Assembly: GCF_006151805.1 (NCBI RefSeq)
Contig: NZ_VDDA01000002.1
Coordinates: 186,001-250,000, forward strand
DNA length: 64,000 nt
From: Methylobacterium terricola
Lineage (GTDB): Bacteria; Pseudomonadota; Alphaproteobacteria; Rhizobiales; Beijerinckiaceae
Direction: 5' to 3'
The notes under the pieces: generated by a model
Database searches by the model: none
What the model saw: only the letters and a program-made list of their open reading frames with translations
Told to the model about the DNA's origin: nothing
Position numbers and translations under genes: made by a program
Part shown: one piece after another, positions 47,455 through 55,880 of the stretch
How positions within the stretch are numbered: position 1 is the first letter of the stretch
Layout of the letters: the number at the start of each line of letters is the position of its first letter

Positions 47455-47751
47455 TCAGAAAACCCGAACTGCCGACTGCTCGATTCGTTCCTTCAAGCGA
47501 GGGTGGAGGCTGTCGCGGGTCGTCACATCGATAGCTTGTCCCAGTTGGTCCTCAAGGAAGAGCTTGATGCCGACGAGGTCGAAGCCGTTGAAGCGGCTGT
47601 CCGGATCGTAGTCGATGAACAGGTCGAGGTCGCTGTCGGGCCGGGCCTCGTTCCGGGCGGTCGATCCGAATAGATAGAGCGACGTCGCGCCCATGGCCCG
47701 GACACTGTCGGCATGGGCTCTGAGGTGTGAGATGGCGTCGCCGCGGGTCAT
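47455..47751 (-). CDS. mntA: MntA-like nucleotidyltransferase antitoxin
   Basis: A 98-residue minimal nucleotidyltransferase with G29-S30 (LYLFGSTARNEA) and the metal-binding pair D41 and D43 (DSDLDLFIDYD). In studied pairs this enzyme AMPylates the HepT tyrosine and neutralises it. The ATG at 47751 starts the domain; an upstream in-frame start at 47787 adds 12 residues. It is upstream of hepT in the same operon, between ligA and an acyltransferase gene. Confidence 0.87.
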   Translation of the reverse strand: MTRGDAISHLRAHADSVRAMGATSLYLFGSTARNEARPDSDLDLFIDYDPDSRFNGFDLVGIKLFLEDQLGQAIDVTTRDSLHPRLKERIEQSAVRVF

Positions 47752-47799
47752 GCGATCATCATAGCGCGCGACCGGATGCGAGGCCATGGGTAGCAGCCC

Positions 47800-48855
47800 T
47801 CAGGCCGCCCCCACCCGCTTGCCGATCAGCCGCGCCTTCCACCCCAGAGCCGGCCGCTCGACGAGCCGCCACGACAGGGCCGCCACCGCGAGCGTCAGCA
47901 CCAGCGATGGCCCGAGCAGCCACCACGCCGAGGCCGCCGGGACCAGCGCGTGCAGGCTCTGCTGCACCGGCCAGCCATAGAGGTAGGTGCCGTAGGAGAG
48001 GTCGGCCCGCGGATCGAGGGCCGGGTGGCGCAACGGGGGCTTGAGGCCGAGGCAGAGCACGCCGTAGGCCTCGGCGAGGAACAGCAGCGGCGGGTAGAGC
48101 GCGGTGCCGTGGGCGAGCCAGGTCAGGGCGAAGAACCCAAGCGCCAGCGGCCAGCTCAAGCGGGCTCGGTCGGCGTAGAGGAACAGCGCCGCGCCGGTGG
48201 CGAAGATCAGCGGCAGGCGCAAAGAGGTTTCGAGCGCCTTCGGCATCGCGCCCGCCCGCATCCCGGCAACAGCCAGGGCGACCGCGAGGCCGGCGACGAG
48301 GAGCGGGCAGAGCCAGCGCCAGCGCAAGGTCCCGAGCACGCCCGCCGCCAGGAGGCCGAGGTAGCACAGCACCTCGTATTTCAGCGTCCAGACCGTCCCC
48401 ATCGGGAAACGGAACGGGTTCTCGGCGAACACCCCCGGCAGGGCGGCGTTGCTCTTGAAGGTGGTGAGGGTGCCCTGGATGAAACGCCACAGGCCCGGAT
48501 CGCTCCAGTAGGCCGAGAGCGGCAGGGTCGTCATCAGGCTGCCGAGGCCGAGGGCCACGACGAGCGTCGCCGCCACGAGCCCGGGGGCGATGCGCAAGGC
48601 TCGGGCGACGACGTAGTCGCGGGTCCCGCGGCGGAGCAGGCTCATGGTGACGAGGAAGCCCGAAACGGCGAAGAAGCCGTTCACCGCGTGCTCCCCGAGG
48701 GTGTAGCCGGTGGCCTGCGTCAGCGGCTCGTCGAGGAGCGCCCCGGTGGTGACGCTGAAGCCGTGGGATACGACGACGAGAAGCGCGAGCGCCAGGCGCA
48801 CCGCCCCGAACGCGTTGTGGGGCCGGGCAAGGCCGTCGGCCACGGTGCGGGTCAC
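47800..48855 (-). CDS. Membrane acyltransferase (acyltransferase 3 family)
   Basis: A 351-residue, about ten-helix protein. The family motif with catalytic His is RLALALLVVVSHGFSVTTGA; later FFAVSGFLVTMSLLRRG and WTLKYEVLCYLGLL are typical. Such enzymes O-acetylate or succinylate surface polysaccharide. Its start overlaps the glycosyltransferase stop by 4 bases, so both probably work on the same cell-surface glycan. Confidence 0.87.
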   Translation of the reverse strand: MTRTVADGLARPHNAFGAVRLALALLVVVSHGFSVTTGALLDEPLTQATGYTLGEHAVNGFFAVSGFLVTMSLLRRGTRDYVVARALRIAPGLVAATLVVALGLGSLMTTLPLSAYWSDPGLWRFIQGTLTTFKSNAALPGVFAENPFRFPMGTVWTLKYEVLCYLGLLAAGVLGTLRWRWLCPLLVAGLAVALAVAGMRAGAMPKALETSLRLPLIFATGAALFLYADRARLSWPLALGFFALTWLAHGTALYPPLLFLAEAYGVLCLGLKPPLRHPALDPRADLSYGTYLYGWPVQQSLHALVPAASAWWLLGPSLVLTLAVAALSWRLVERPALGWKARLIGKRVGAA

Positions 48856-49742
48856 GCGCCGGTCTCCGGTGTCTCGGCGAGCCCCTCGCGGACCAGCGCG
48901 GACTGGCCCTTGCGGGCCGCCCAGGCGCCGGCGACCGAGCCGCCGTAGCGCTCGAGGCCGGAGCGGCGGAAGACGAGGGCGGCGAGCAGCGCCTTGATCC
49001 CGTTCTTCGCCAGCATCGCCCCGGTCGGGTCCGGCAGGCCGTACTTGCGCGACACGTAGGCCCGCGACCAGGCCTGATGCCAGCGCGAGCGGCGCACCCG
49101 GCCGGGCGCCGTGGCGCTCGACGCGCCGCGCCCGTGCAGGGCCACCGCGCCGTGGACATGGACGAGGGCCTTCCCCGCATCGGCGATGCGGCGGCAGAGG
49201 TCGTCATCCTCGTAGAACAGGAAGATGTTCGGATCGAACCCGCCGAGCGACAGGAACAGGTCGCGCCGCACCATCAGGCAGGCGCCGGACAGGAACGGAG
49301 CGCAGGCATCGCCCTCGGGCGGGTGCAGGCGCCCGCCCGGATTGGTCAGGTAGGGCGCGAGCAGCGAGCGCGGCTGGTAGAAGAAGCGCCCGTCCGGTTC
49401 GACGATGCGGGGCGCGAACAGCCCCGCATCCGGATAGGCCTGCGCCGCGGCGAGCAGCGCGTCGGCGGCGCCGGGTTGCAGAGCGACGTCCGGGTTGACG
49501 ATCAGCGCGTATTCCGCCCGCCCCGCCGCCCAGATCCCGGCATTGTTGGCCCGGCCGTAGCCCTCGTTGCGCGGCAACCGCAGCACCCGCGCCCCCAACG
49601 ACGCGGCGAGGTCGGCCGAGCCGTCGCGGCTCGCATTGTCGACGACGAGCGCCGGGACGTGCTCGCGGGCGAGCGCCGCGAGGCAGGCCGGCAGCACGCC
49701 GGCACTGTCATGCGCGACGACGACCGCGACGAGACCGGGCAC
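48852..49742 (-). CDS. Glycosyltransferase family 2
   Basis: A 296-residue GT-A enzyme with VVDNASRDGSAD near the N-terminus, the metal-site ALIVNPDVALQPGA, LSGACLMVRRD, and FLFYEDDDLCRR as the catalytic-base region, a rhamnosyltransferase-like pattern. It transfers a sugar from a nucleotide donor to a surface glycan. The start is a GTG and lies ten bases from the end of aspS upstream, so aspS, this gene and the acyltransferase are one transcription unit in direction. Confidence 0.88.
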   Translation of the reverse strand: MPGLVAVVVAHDSAGVLPACLAALAREHVPALVVDNASRDGSADLAASLGARVLRLPRNEGYGRANNAGIWAAGRAEYALIVNPDVALQPGAADALLAAAQAYPDAGLFAPRIVEPDGRFFYQPRSLLAPYLTNPGGRLHPPEGDACAPFLSGACLMVRRDLFLSLGGFDPNIFLFYEDDDLCRRIADAGKALVHVHGAVALHGRGASSATAPGRVRRSRWHQAWSRAYVSRKYGLPDPTGAMLAKNGIKALLAALVFRRSGLERYGGSVAGAWAARKGQSALVREGLAETPETGA

Positions 49743-49751
49743 CGGCTGCGA

Positions 49752-51566
49752 TCAGCCCTGCTTCTGCGGCAGGTTGAGGCGGATGTGCAGCTCGCGCAGC
49801 TGCTTGGGCCCGACCTCGGAGGGCGCGCCCATCATCAGGTCCTCGGCGCGCTGGTTCATCGGGAACAGCACCACCTCGCGGATGTTCGGCTCGTTGCAGA
49901 GCAGCATCACGATGCGGTCGACACCCGGCGCGATGCCGCCGTGCGGCGGCGCGCCCATCTTCAGGGCGTTCAGCATGCCGCCGAACTTCGCCTCCAGCAC
50001 GTCCTTCGGGTAGCCGGCGAGACCGAAGGCCTTCTCCATCACCTCGGGGCGGTGGTTGCGGATCGCGCCCGACGACAATTCGATGCCGTTGCAGACGATG
50101 TCGTACTGGAACGCCTTGATGCCGAGGATCGTGGCGTGGTCCTCGGGGTCGAGGGCCATGAACGCGTCGTGGTCGAAATTCGGCATCGAGAACGGGTTGT
50201 GCGAGAAATCGACCCGCTTCTCGTCCTCGTTCCACTCGTACATCGGGAAGTCGGTGATCCAGCAGAAGGCGAACTGGTCCTTGTCGGACAGGGCCAGCTC
50301 GTCGCCGACGCGGATGCGGGCCTTGCCGGCGAGCCCCGCCGCCTTGGCCTCGGGCCCGGCGGAGAAGAACACCGCGTCGCCGGCCTTGAGCCCGGCCTTC
50401 GCGGCGATGGCGGCCTGGGCTTCGGCCGGCACGAACTTGGCGATCGGGCCGCGGCCGGTGAGCTGGCCGTTCTCCTCGTCGAACACGATGTAGCCGAGGC
50501 CGGGCGCGCCCTCGGAGCGGGCCCAGTCGTTGAGCTTGTCGAAGAACGAGCGCGGCTGCGAGGCGGCGCCCGGCGCCGGCACCGCCCGCACCACGCCGCC
50601 GGCCTTGATGGCGTTCTTGAACGCGTTGAAGGTCACGTCGTCGCGCAGGAACTCGTCCGTCACGTCGGCGATGATCAGCGGGTTGCGCAGGTCCGGCTTG
50701 TCGACGCCGTATTTCAGCATCGCCTCGGCGTAGGGGATGCGCACGAAGCTCGGCGAGACCCGCTTGCCGTCGGCGAATTCCTCGAAGACCGAGCGCAGGA
50801 CCGGCTCGACCGCCTGGAACACGTCCTCCTGCGTGACGAAGCTCATCTCGATGTCGAGCTGGTAGAACTCGCCCGGCGAGCGGTCGGCGCGGGCATCCTC
50901 GTCGCGGAAGCAGGGCGCGATCTGGAAGTACCGGTCGAAGCCGGCGATCATCGTCAGCTGCTTGAACTGCTGCGGGGCCTGCGGCAGGGCGTAGAACTTG
51001 CCCGGGTGCAGGCGCGACGGCACCAGGAAGTCGCGCGCGCCCTCCGGCGACGAGGCGGTGAGGATCGGGGTCTGGAACTCGAAGAACCCGCCCTCGCGCA
51101 TCCGCCGGCGCAGCGAATCGATGATCGCGCCGCGGCGCATGATGTTGGCGTGCAGCTTCTCGCGGCGCAGGTCGAGGAAGCGGTACTTGAGCCGCGTCTC
51201 CTCCGGGTATTCCTGGTCGCCGAAGACCGGCATCGGCAATTCGCCGGCGGCGCCCAGCACCTCGAGGTCGGTGATGTAGACCTCGACCGCGCCGGTCGGG
51301 AGGTCCGCGTTCTCGGTGCCGGACGGCCGCTGGCGCACCCGCCCGTCGATGCGGATCACCCACTCGGAGCGCACCGCTTCCGCCGCCTTGAAGGCCGCGG
51401 AATCGGGATCGATCACGCATTGCGTGATGCCGTAATGGTCGCGCAGGTCGATGAACAGCACGCCGCCATGGTCGCGGACGCGGTGGCACCAGCCGGAGAG
51501 GCGGACGGTCGCGCCGACATCGGACGGGCGGAGCGCCCCGCAGGTATGGGAACGGTAGCGGTGCAT
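49752..51566 (-). CDS. aspS: Aspartyl-tRNA synthetase
   Basis: A 604-residue class IIb synthetase with an N-terminal OB anticodon-binding domain ([19 protein letters not shown]), motif 2 ([20 protein letters not shown]), the bacterial GAD insert, and motif 3 ([12 protein letters not shown]). It charges tRNA-Asp; discriminating or non-discriminating type is not decided here. The ATG at 51566 aligns with the usual [12 protein letters not shown] start; extension to 51650 is not conserved. Confidence 0.96.
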   Translation of the reverse strand: MHRYRSHTCGALRPSDVGATVRLSGWCHRVRDHGGVLFIDLRDHYGITQCVIDPDSAAFKAAEAVRSEWVIRIDGRVRQRPSGTENADLPTGAVEVYITDLEVLGAAGELPMPVFGDQEYPEETRLKYRFLDLRREKLHANIMRRGAIIDSLRRRMREGGFFEFQTPILTASSPEGARDFLVPSRLHPGKFYALPQAPQQFKQLTMIAGFDRYFQIAPCFRDEDARADRSPGEFYQLDIEMSFVTQEDVFQAVEPVLRSVFEEFADGKRVSPSFVRIPYAEAMLKYGVDKPDLRNPLIIADVTDEFLRDDVTFNAFKNAIKAGGVVRAVPAPGAASQPRSFFDKLNDWARSEGAPGLGYIVFDEENGQLTGRGPIAKFVPAEAQAAIAAKAGLKAGDAVFFSAGPEAKAAGLAGKARIRVGDELALSDKDQFAFCWITDFPMYEWNEDEKRVDFSHNPFSMPNFDHDAFMALDPEDHATILGIKAFQYDIVCNGIELSSGAIRNHRPEVMEKAFGLAGYPKDVLEAKFGGMLNALKMGAPPHGGIAPGVDRIVMLLCNEPNIREVVLFPMNQRAEDLMMGAPSEVGPKQLRELHIRLNLPQKQG

Positions 51567-51717
51567 GGGCGTGTCTTGACTGTCTCGATCGGGCCGGCAG
51601 GCCGGGCGCGCAGGCGGGCCGCCCGCACGGAAATGCGTGTCGGCACCCATTCGCGAAGGGGGGAGGCGAAGTCAAGCGCGGGGCACCGGAACCGGGCCCG
51701 CGCGGGGGTGTCCGCGC

Positions 51718-51746
51718 TTGTGGAACAAACGCTGAACACTTATCTT
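51718..51746 (+). promoter_or_regulatory. Sigma-70 promoter containing a LexA-type SOS box
   Basis: TTGTGG (51718-51723), 17 bases, TATCTT (51741-51746). Inside the spacer GAAC-AAACGCT-GAAC (51723-51737) is an exact match to the alphaproteobacterial LexA box GAAC-N7-GAAC. The predicted transcript start falls at or next to the ATG at 51753. Confidence 0.7.
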
Positions 51747-51752
51747 ATCCCC

Positions 51753-52280
51753 ATGGATCAGAACAGCTTTTTCGGATCGTTCGAGCCGCATCCGAACACC
51801 CCGCCCGACACCCTGCCGGACCCGCCCGAGGACATCCCCGCGCCGGCCCGGCCGCCCTCCCCGGAGGCCCGTGCCATGCCGACCGTGAGCCCGCCCGCAT
51901 TCGTCGAACGTCAGGACGGCGCCTGGCGGGTGCTGCCGATCGAGGGCCGGTTCGAGCTCGTCTACGAGGATGGCAACGGCGCCTGGAGCGTGCGCCGGCT
52001 GCAGGCGCACGAGCTCAAGATCGGCCCCGGCCGGGTGCTGGTCGGCGGCACCGATCGCGACCGGGACGGCTATCGGGGTTTTCGCGCCGACCGGATCCAC
52101 CGCCTGACCGACCGCGACAGCGGCGAGCGGGTCGAGCGCAACATCCTCGACTGGCTCACCCGCCGGGCGGAACGCACGCGGCGTGCCCGCGCGGCGGCCC
52201 TGCTGCGCGAGGCGCCCAAATCCCGGCGCAAGGCGCGCGAACCGGGGGGGCCCGCGGGCGATGGCACCCGCGCGGCGTGA
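51753..52280 (+). CDS. WYL-like-domain protein, probably SOS-regulated
   Basis: Up to 175 residues. The first 40 are proline-rich and disordered ([16 protein letters not shown]). The core, from about residue 60, reads [20 protein letters not shown]...GPGRVLVGG...[12 protein letters not shown], which follows the WYL-domain pattern (YxxxxG, R-rich loop, RxFRxDRI) but without a helix-turn-helix. Two starts are possible: ATG 51753 directly at the predicted transcript start with no ribosome site (leaderless), or ATG 51876 with GGAGG 8 bases before it. The SOS box suggests a DNA-damage role; the exact one is unknown. Confidence 0.65.
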   Translation: MDQNSFFGSFEPHPNTPPDTLPDPPEDIPAPARPPSPEARAMPTVSPPAFVERQDGAWRVLPIEGRFELVYEDGNGAWSVRRLQAHELKIGPGRVLVGGTDRDRDGYRGFRADRIHRLTDRDSGERVERNILDWLTRRAERTRRARAAALLREAPKSRRKAREPGGPAGDGTRAA

Positions 52281-52365
52281 TTCCGGTTCACCACGCCGCC
52301 CAATCCCCATAACCCACGCCGCCGGTCTCTCGCCCTCGGCGGCCGGCTCCGCTATAGCCGGATTT

Positions 52366-53529
52366 ATGAAGCTGATTACTTCGACGGAAGAACTCGCCTC
52401 CGCCTGCGCGCGCTTCGCCACGCAACCCTTCGTGACCGTCGACACGGAGTTCATGCGCGAGACGACCTATTATCCCAAGCTGTGCCTGATCCAGATCGCG
52501 GCACCGGACGGGTCGACCGCGCTCGTCGACCCGCTGGCGCCTGACATCGACCTCGCGCCGTTCTTCGCCCTGATGGGCGACGAGGCGGTGCTGAAGGTGT
52601 TTCACTCGGCGCGCCAGGACCTCGAGATCATCTGGCTGCTCGGCGGGCTGCTGCCGCAGCCGTTCTTCGACACCCAGGTCGCCGCGATGGTCTGCGGCTA
52701 CGGCGACTCCGTGTCGTACGAGCAGCTGGTCAACGACGTCGCCAAGGCGAAGATCGACAAGTCGTCGCGCTTCACCGACTGGTCGCGCCGGCCGCTCTCG
52801 GATGCCCAGCTGAGCTACGCCCTGTCGGACGTGACCCACCTGATCAAGGTCTACGAGGCGCTCGGCAAGGAGCTGATCGCCACCGACCGCGGCGCCTGGC
52901 TCGACGAGGAGATGGCGGTCCTCACCTCCCCCGACACCTACCGGGCCGACCCGGAACAGGCGTGGCGGCGGCTGAGCAGCCGGATGCGCAAGGCCCGCGA
53001 GATCGCGGTGCTGATGGAGGTGGCGGCCTGGCGCGAGCGCGAGGCGCAGACCCGCAACGTGCCGCGCGGGCGCATCCTGAAGGACGAGGCGGTGATCGAC
53101 CTCGCCACCTCGGCGCCCCGCAGCGTCGAGGCGCTCGGGCGCCTGCGCACGATCCCCGCCGGGTTCGAGCGCTCGCGCACCGGCGCCGACATCCTGGCCG
53201 CCGTCGAGCGCGGCCTGTCGCGCGATCCCGGCACCGTGCCGACGCCGGAGCGCGGCCGTGCCCGCAGCGGCGGCAACGGGGCGCTGGTCGAGCTTCTCAA
53301 GGTGCTGCTGAAGGCGGTCTGCGAGGAGGAGCGCGTGGCGCCCAAGATCATCGCCACCGTCGACGACCTCGAGGCCCTGGCCGAGGACGACGCGGCCGAC
53401 GTGCCGGTGCTGCATGGCTGGCGCCGCGGCCTGTTCGGCGAGAAGGCGCTGGCGCTCAAGGCCGGGCGTCTGGCGCTCTCGGCCGAAGGTGGGCGCGTGG
53501 TGGTGCGGGAGCTGCCGCCGGAGGCCTAG
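52366..53529 (+). CDS. rnd: Ribonuclease D
   Basis: A 387-residue DEDDy 3'-5' exoribonuclease that trims tRNA and other small RNAs. Catalytic residues: D and E in [11 protein letters not shown] in [11 protein letters not shown], and Y/D in [11 protein letters not shown]. An HRDC domain follows ([20 protein letters not shown]) and a second helical one near the C-terminus. The ATG at 52366 begins the domain; upstream codons in frame are not part of it. Confidence 0.93.
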   Translation: MKLITSTEELASACARFATQPFVTVDTEFMRETTYYPKLCLIQIAAPDGSTALVDPLAPDIDLAPFFALMGDEAVLKVFHSARQDLEIIWLLGGLLPQPFFDTQVAAMVCGYGDSVSYEQLVNDVAKAKIDKSSRFTDWSRRPLSDAQLSYALSDVTHLIKVYEALGKELIATDRGAWLDEEMAVLTSPDTYRADPEQAWRRLSSRMRKAREIAVLMEVAAWREREAQTRNVPRGRILKDEAVIDLATSAPRSVEALGRLRTIPAGFERSRTGADILAAVERGLSRDPGTVPTPERGRARSGGNGALVELLKVLLKAVCEEERVAPKIIATVDDLEALAEDDAADVPVLHGWRRGLFGEKALALKAGRLALSAEGGRVVVRELPPEA

Positions 53530-53646
53530 ATCCGGCGTCGCGGAGCGGTGCCGAGACGCCGCCCCCGCGATCCAACGATGAGGGGGGACGGCGCGTCTCC
53601 CCGCTCCCGTATCGCGGGCTGGGTGGGGCATCACCGTCGACCGCCC

Positions 53647-54498
53647 TCAATACACGTCTCCTTCCGCCGGGGCGGCGGGGGCCGGCCGGGTGACGGCGGG
53701 AGCCGCGGGTGGGCGCGCCGCCGGGGCGCGGGTGGCGGGCGGCGCCGGTCCCCGGGGGCCTTGCGGCCCGGCCGGACCCGCCGGGCCGCGCGGTCCGGCC
53801 CTGCCGGCCGGGCCCATCGGCCCGGGGGGCCCCGCCGGCCCGGGCGGCCCGGCAGCGCCGTCCTTGCCGGGCGCACCCTCTTTACCAGGTGCCCCCTCTT
53901 TACCAGGTGTACCTTCTTGGCCTGGCACGCCGTCTTGGCCCGGCATGCCGGCCGGACCCGCGTCGCCCCGGGAGCCCGGGGTGCCGGCCGGGCCCGTCTC
54001 GCCACGCGGCCCGGCCGCCCCCGGCCTGCCCTCGGGGCCGGCCTCGCCTCTCGGACCTGCCTCGCCTCGGGGGCCCGCCTCCCCCCTCGGCCCTGGAGGG
54101 CCGGGCGGTCCCGCCACGGTCCCGATCTCGGCTCGTCCCTGGGGCCCTGCCGGGCCCTGCTGGCCGCACTCGCCCACCACGGCGCCGCGCTCCTCCGCCG
54201 CCGCGCCGCCCTCCCGGCGGCCGGTGCGCAGGGTCACGATGCAGGTTGCCGGATGGTAGATCAGGCGGAACTCGAACTTGCCGCGGGAATCGGTCCTGGT
54301 CGTGAAGCGCTCGTCCAGGCTGATCTCGGTGTCCGGCGTATCGGCGGTGCCGAGCACCCAGAGCTCGCCGGCGGTGATCCGCGCCGCCAGCACCTGGATC
54401 TCGGCCCGGGCGGGCGACGCGGCCGCCACGCCGAGCCCCAGGCCGAGGCCCGAGCCCAGGACCAGCCATGGGGACCGTCCGGTTCCGCCGCGCGCCAT
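53647..54498 (-). CDS. Secreted collagen-like protein
   Basis: A 283-residue protein with a signal peptide (VLGSGLGLGLGVAAASPARA), an N-terminal beta-sandwich-like domain (residues 33-95, GKFEFRLIYHPATCIVTLRT) with one cysteine, then an uninterrupted Gly-X-Y tract from G130 to G250, 40 triplets, rich in GPP, GEA and GKEGAPGKEG. Such tracts form collagen triple helices on the bacterial surface. The tail is Pro/Ala-rich. Part of the repeat (about 53880-53930) uses AT-richer codons, a sign of recent repeat growth or shuffling. Confidence 0.85.
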   Translation of the reverse strand: MARGGTGRSPWLVLGSGLGLGLGVAAASPARAEIQVLAARITAGELWVLGTADTPDTEISLDERFTTRTDSRGKFEFRLIYHPATCIVTLRTGRREGGAAAEERGAVVGECGQQGPAGPQGRAEIGTVAGPPGPPGPRGEAGPRGEAGPRGEAGPEGRPGAAGPRGETGPAGTPGSRGDAGPAGMPGQDGVPGQEGTPGKEGAPGKEGAPGKDGAAGPPGPAGPPGPMGPAGRAGPRGPAGPAGPQGPRGPAPPATRAPAARPPAAPAVTRPAPAAPAEGDVY

Positions 54499-54633
54499 CG
54501 TCCGCCCCGCCTCCGCGATCCTCAAGGGCTCAACTGTTTTTTCGCGGCTTTGAAAGTCAAGCGCGCCGGTCGTGCAAGCACAGGCGCGATGGTCGGAGTC
54601 CCCCGTCGATGGTGGAGCTTGACCGGGGGAAGG

Positions 54634-55788
54634 TCACGGCTCGGGTCCGACATAGACCGCCCACGGCCGGATCAGCCCGCCGGCCCGGCGCTGCTCCAGC
54701 CCTTGCGCGATCCAGCCGACGGAGCGGCCGAGGGCGAACAGCCCGAGCGCGGCCCCGCGCTCCAGGCCGAGACGGCGGCGCAAGGCCACGAGGGCGAAAT
54801 CGAGGGCCGGGCGGGCCCCGGTCAGCGCCTCGGCCGCATCGGTGATCGCTCGCAGGCGCGGATCCTCCGCGAGGAGCGGCGTCAGGAGGGCGGCGGCCCG
54901 CGGGTCGCCGGCGGGGTAGAGCGGGTGGCCGAAGCCCGGCAGGCCGGTCCGGCCGGCGAGCTGGCGCCGCAGGGACGTGGCCGGATCCGCCTCGTCGAGG
55001 GCGTCCCACAGGGCCTCGACCCGGTCGGTCATGCCGCCGTGGCGGTTGCCGCTCAACGCCGCGAGACCGCCGACCACGGCGGCCCGCAGGCTCGCCCCCG
55101 CCGAGGCGATGCAGCGCGCGGTGAAGCCGGAGGCGTTCAGCTCGTGGTCGGCGCACAGGACCAGGGCCCGGCGCACCCCCTCGGCACCGGCCGGATCGAG
55201 GCCCCAGGCCGCGGCGCAGTGCCGGTGCAGCGGCGCGGCATCGGGCGCGGCGCCGGTGACGCAGGCGCCGAGGGCCCGGACCAAGGCGCCGCAGCCGGCG
55301 GCGAGCCTCCGCGAATCCTGCTGCCAGGGCGCCGTCGGCGCGTCGCGCGTCGTGGCCGCGAAGGCGCCGAGGAGGTCGCTCCCGAGGGGGCAAGCGGGGG
55401 AGGCCGGATCTCCGGGCGCGTCCGGCCCGAAGGCGTCGGGGAGCGGCAGGTCCCAGAGCCGGGCCGCCACCTCCTCGAGCGTCGCGGTCTCGGCGAGCGC
55501 GATGGCGTCGCGGCCGCGATAGGACAGCCGGCCGTCCCGGATCAGCGTCACGGCGGTCTCCAGCACCGGCAGGCCCCAGTCGAGGGTGGCGCGGGCGACC
55601 TCCCGCGGGCGACGGCCGCGCCGACGGGCCTCGGCGAGGCGCGCGACCGCCTCGGCCGCGTAGGCCCGCACCCGCGGGTCGGCGGTGGGATGGGCCTCGA
55701 TCAGCCCGCGGCTGACATAGGCGTAGAGGGTCTGGCGGCTGACCCCGAGGCGGGCGGCCGCCTCGGCGGCGGTGAGGAAGGCGGTCAT
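54634..55788 (-). CDS. Citrate synthase-like protein with N-terminal MerR-type helix-turn-helix
   Basis: A 384-residue fusion. Residues 1-45 are a MerR-type helix-turn-helix (FLTAAEAAARLGVSRQTLYA). Residues 70-384 are a citrate synthase fold with H215 (ADHELNAS), H250 (GNRHGGM), H288 (GFGHPLYPAGDPR) and D330 (ALDFALVAL), so the catalytic set is kept. It could be an active enzyme that binds DNA, or a regulator sensing oxaloacetate or acyl-CoA. It is divergent from the CoA-transferase gene across 92 bases, which is a natural target. A TTG at 55821 is an alternative start. Confidence 0.82.
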   Translation of the reverse strand: MTAFLTAAEAAARLGVSRQTLYAYVSRGLIEAHPTADPRVRAYAAEAVARLAEARRRGRRPREVARATLDWGLPVLETAVTLIRDGRLSYRGRDAIALAETATLEEVAARLWDLPLPDAFGPDAPGDPASPACPLGSDLLGAFAATTRDAPTAPWQQDSRRLAAGCGALVRALGACVTGAAPDAAPLHRHCAAAWGLDPAGAEGVRRALVLCADHELNASGFTARCIASAGASLRAAVVGGLAALSGNRHGGMTDRVEALWDALDEADPATSLRRQLAGRTGLPGFGHPLYPAGDPRAAALLTPLLAEDPRLRAITDAAEALTGARPALDFALVALRRRLGLERGAALGLFALGRSVGWIAQGLEQRRAGGLIRPWAVYVGPEP

Positions 55789-55880
55789 CGCGGCTCGGTT
55801 CGTATTGATTCGATGAATCAAGATTGACGATCTGGCCTACCGGGCGCGCTCCTGTCACGACGCTTGACGAGGAGCCGGCG

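Noticed and set aside
53850..54110. Possible CRISPR or minisatellite array in the collagen-like gene
   Set aside because: The periodicity follows 9-bp Gly-X-Y codons within one protein; there are no regular spacers.
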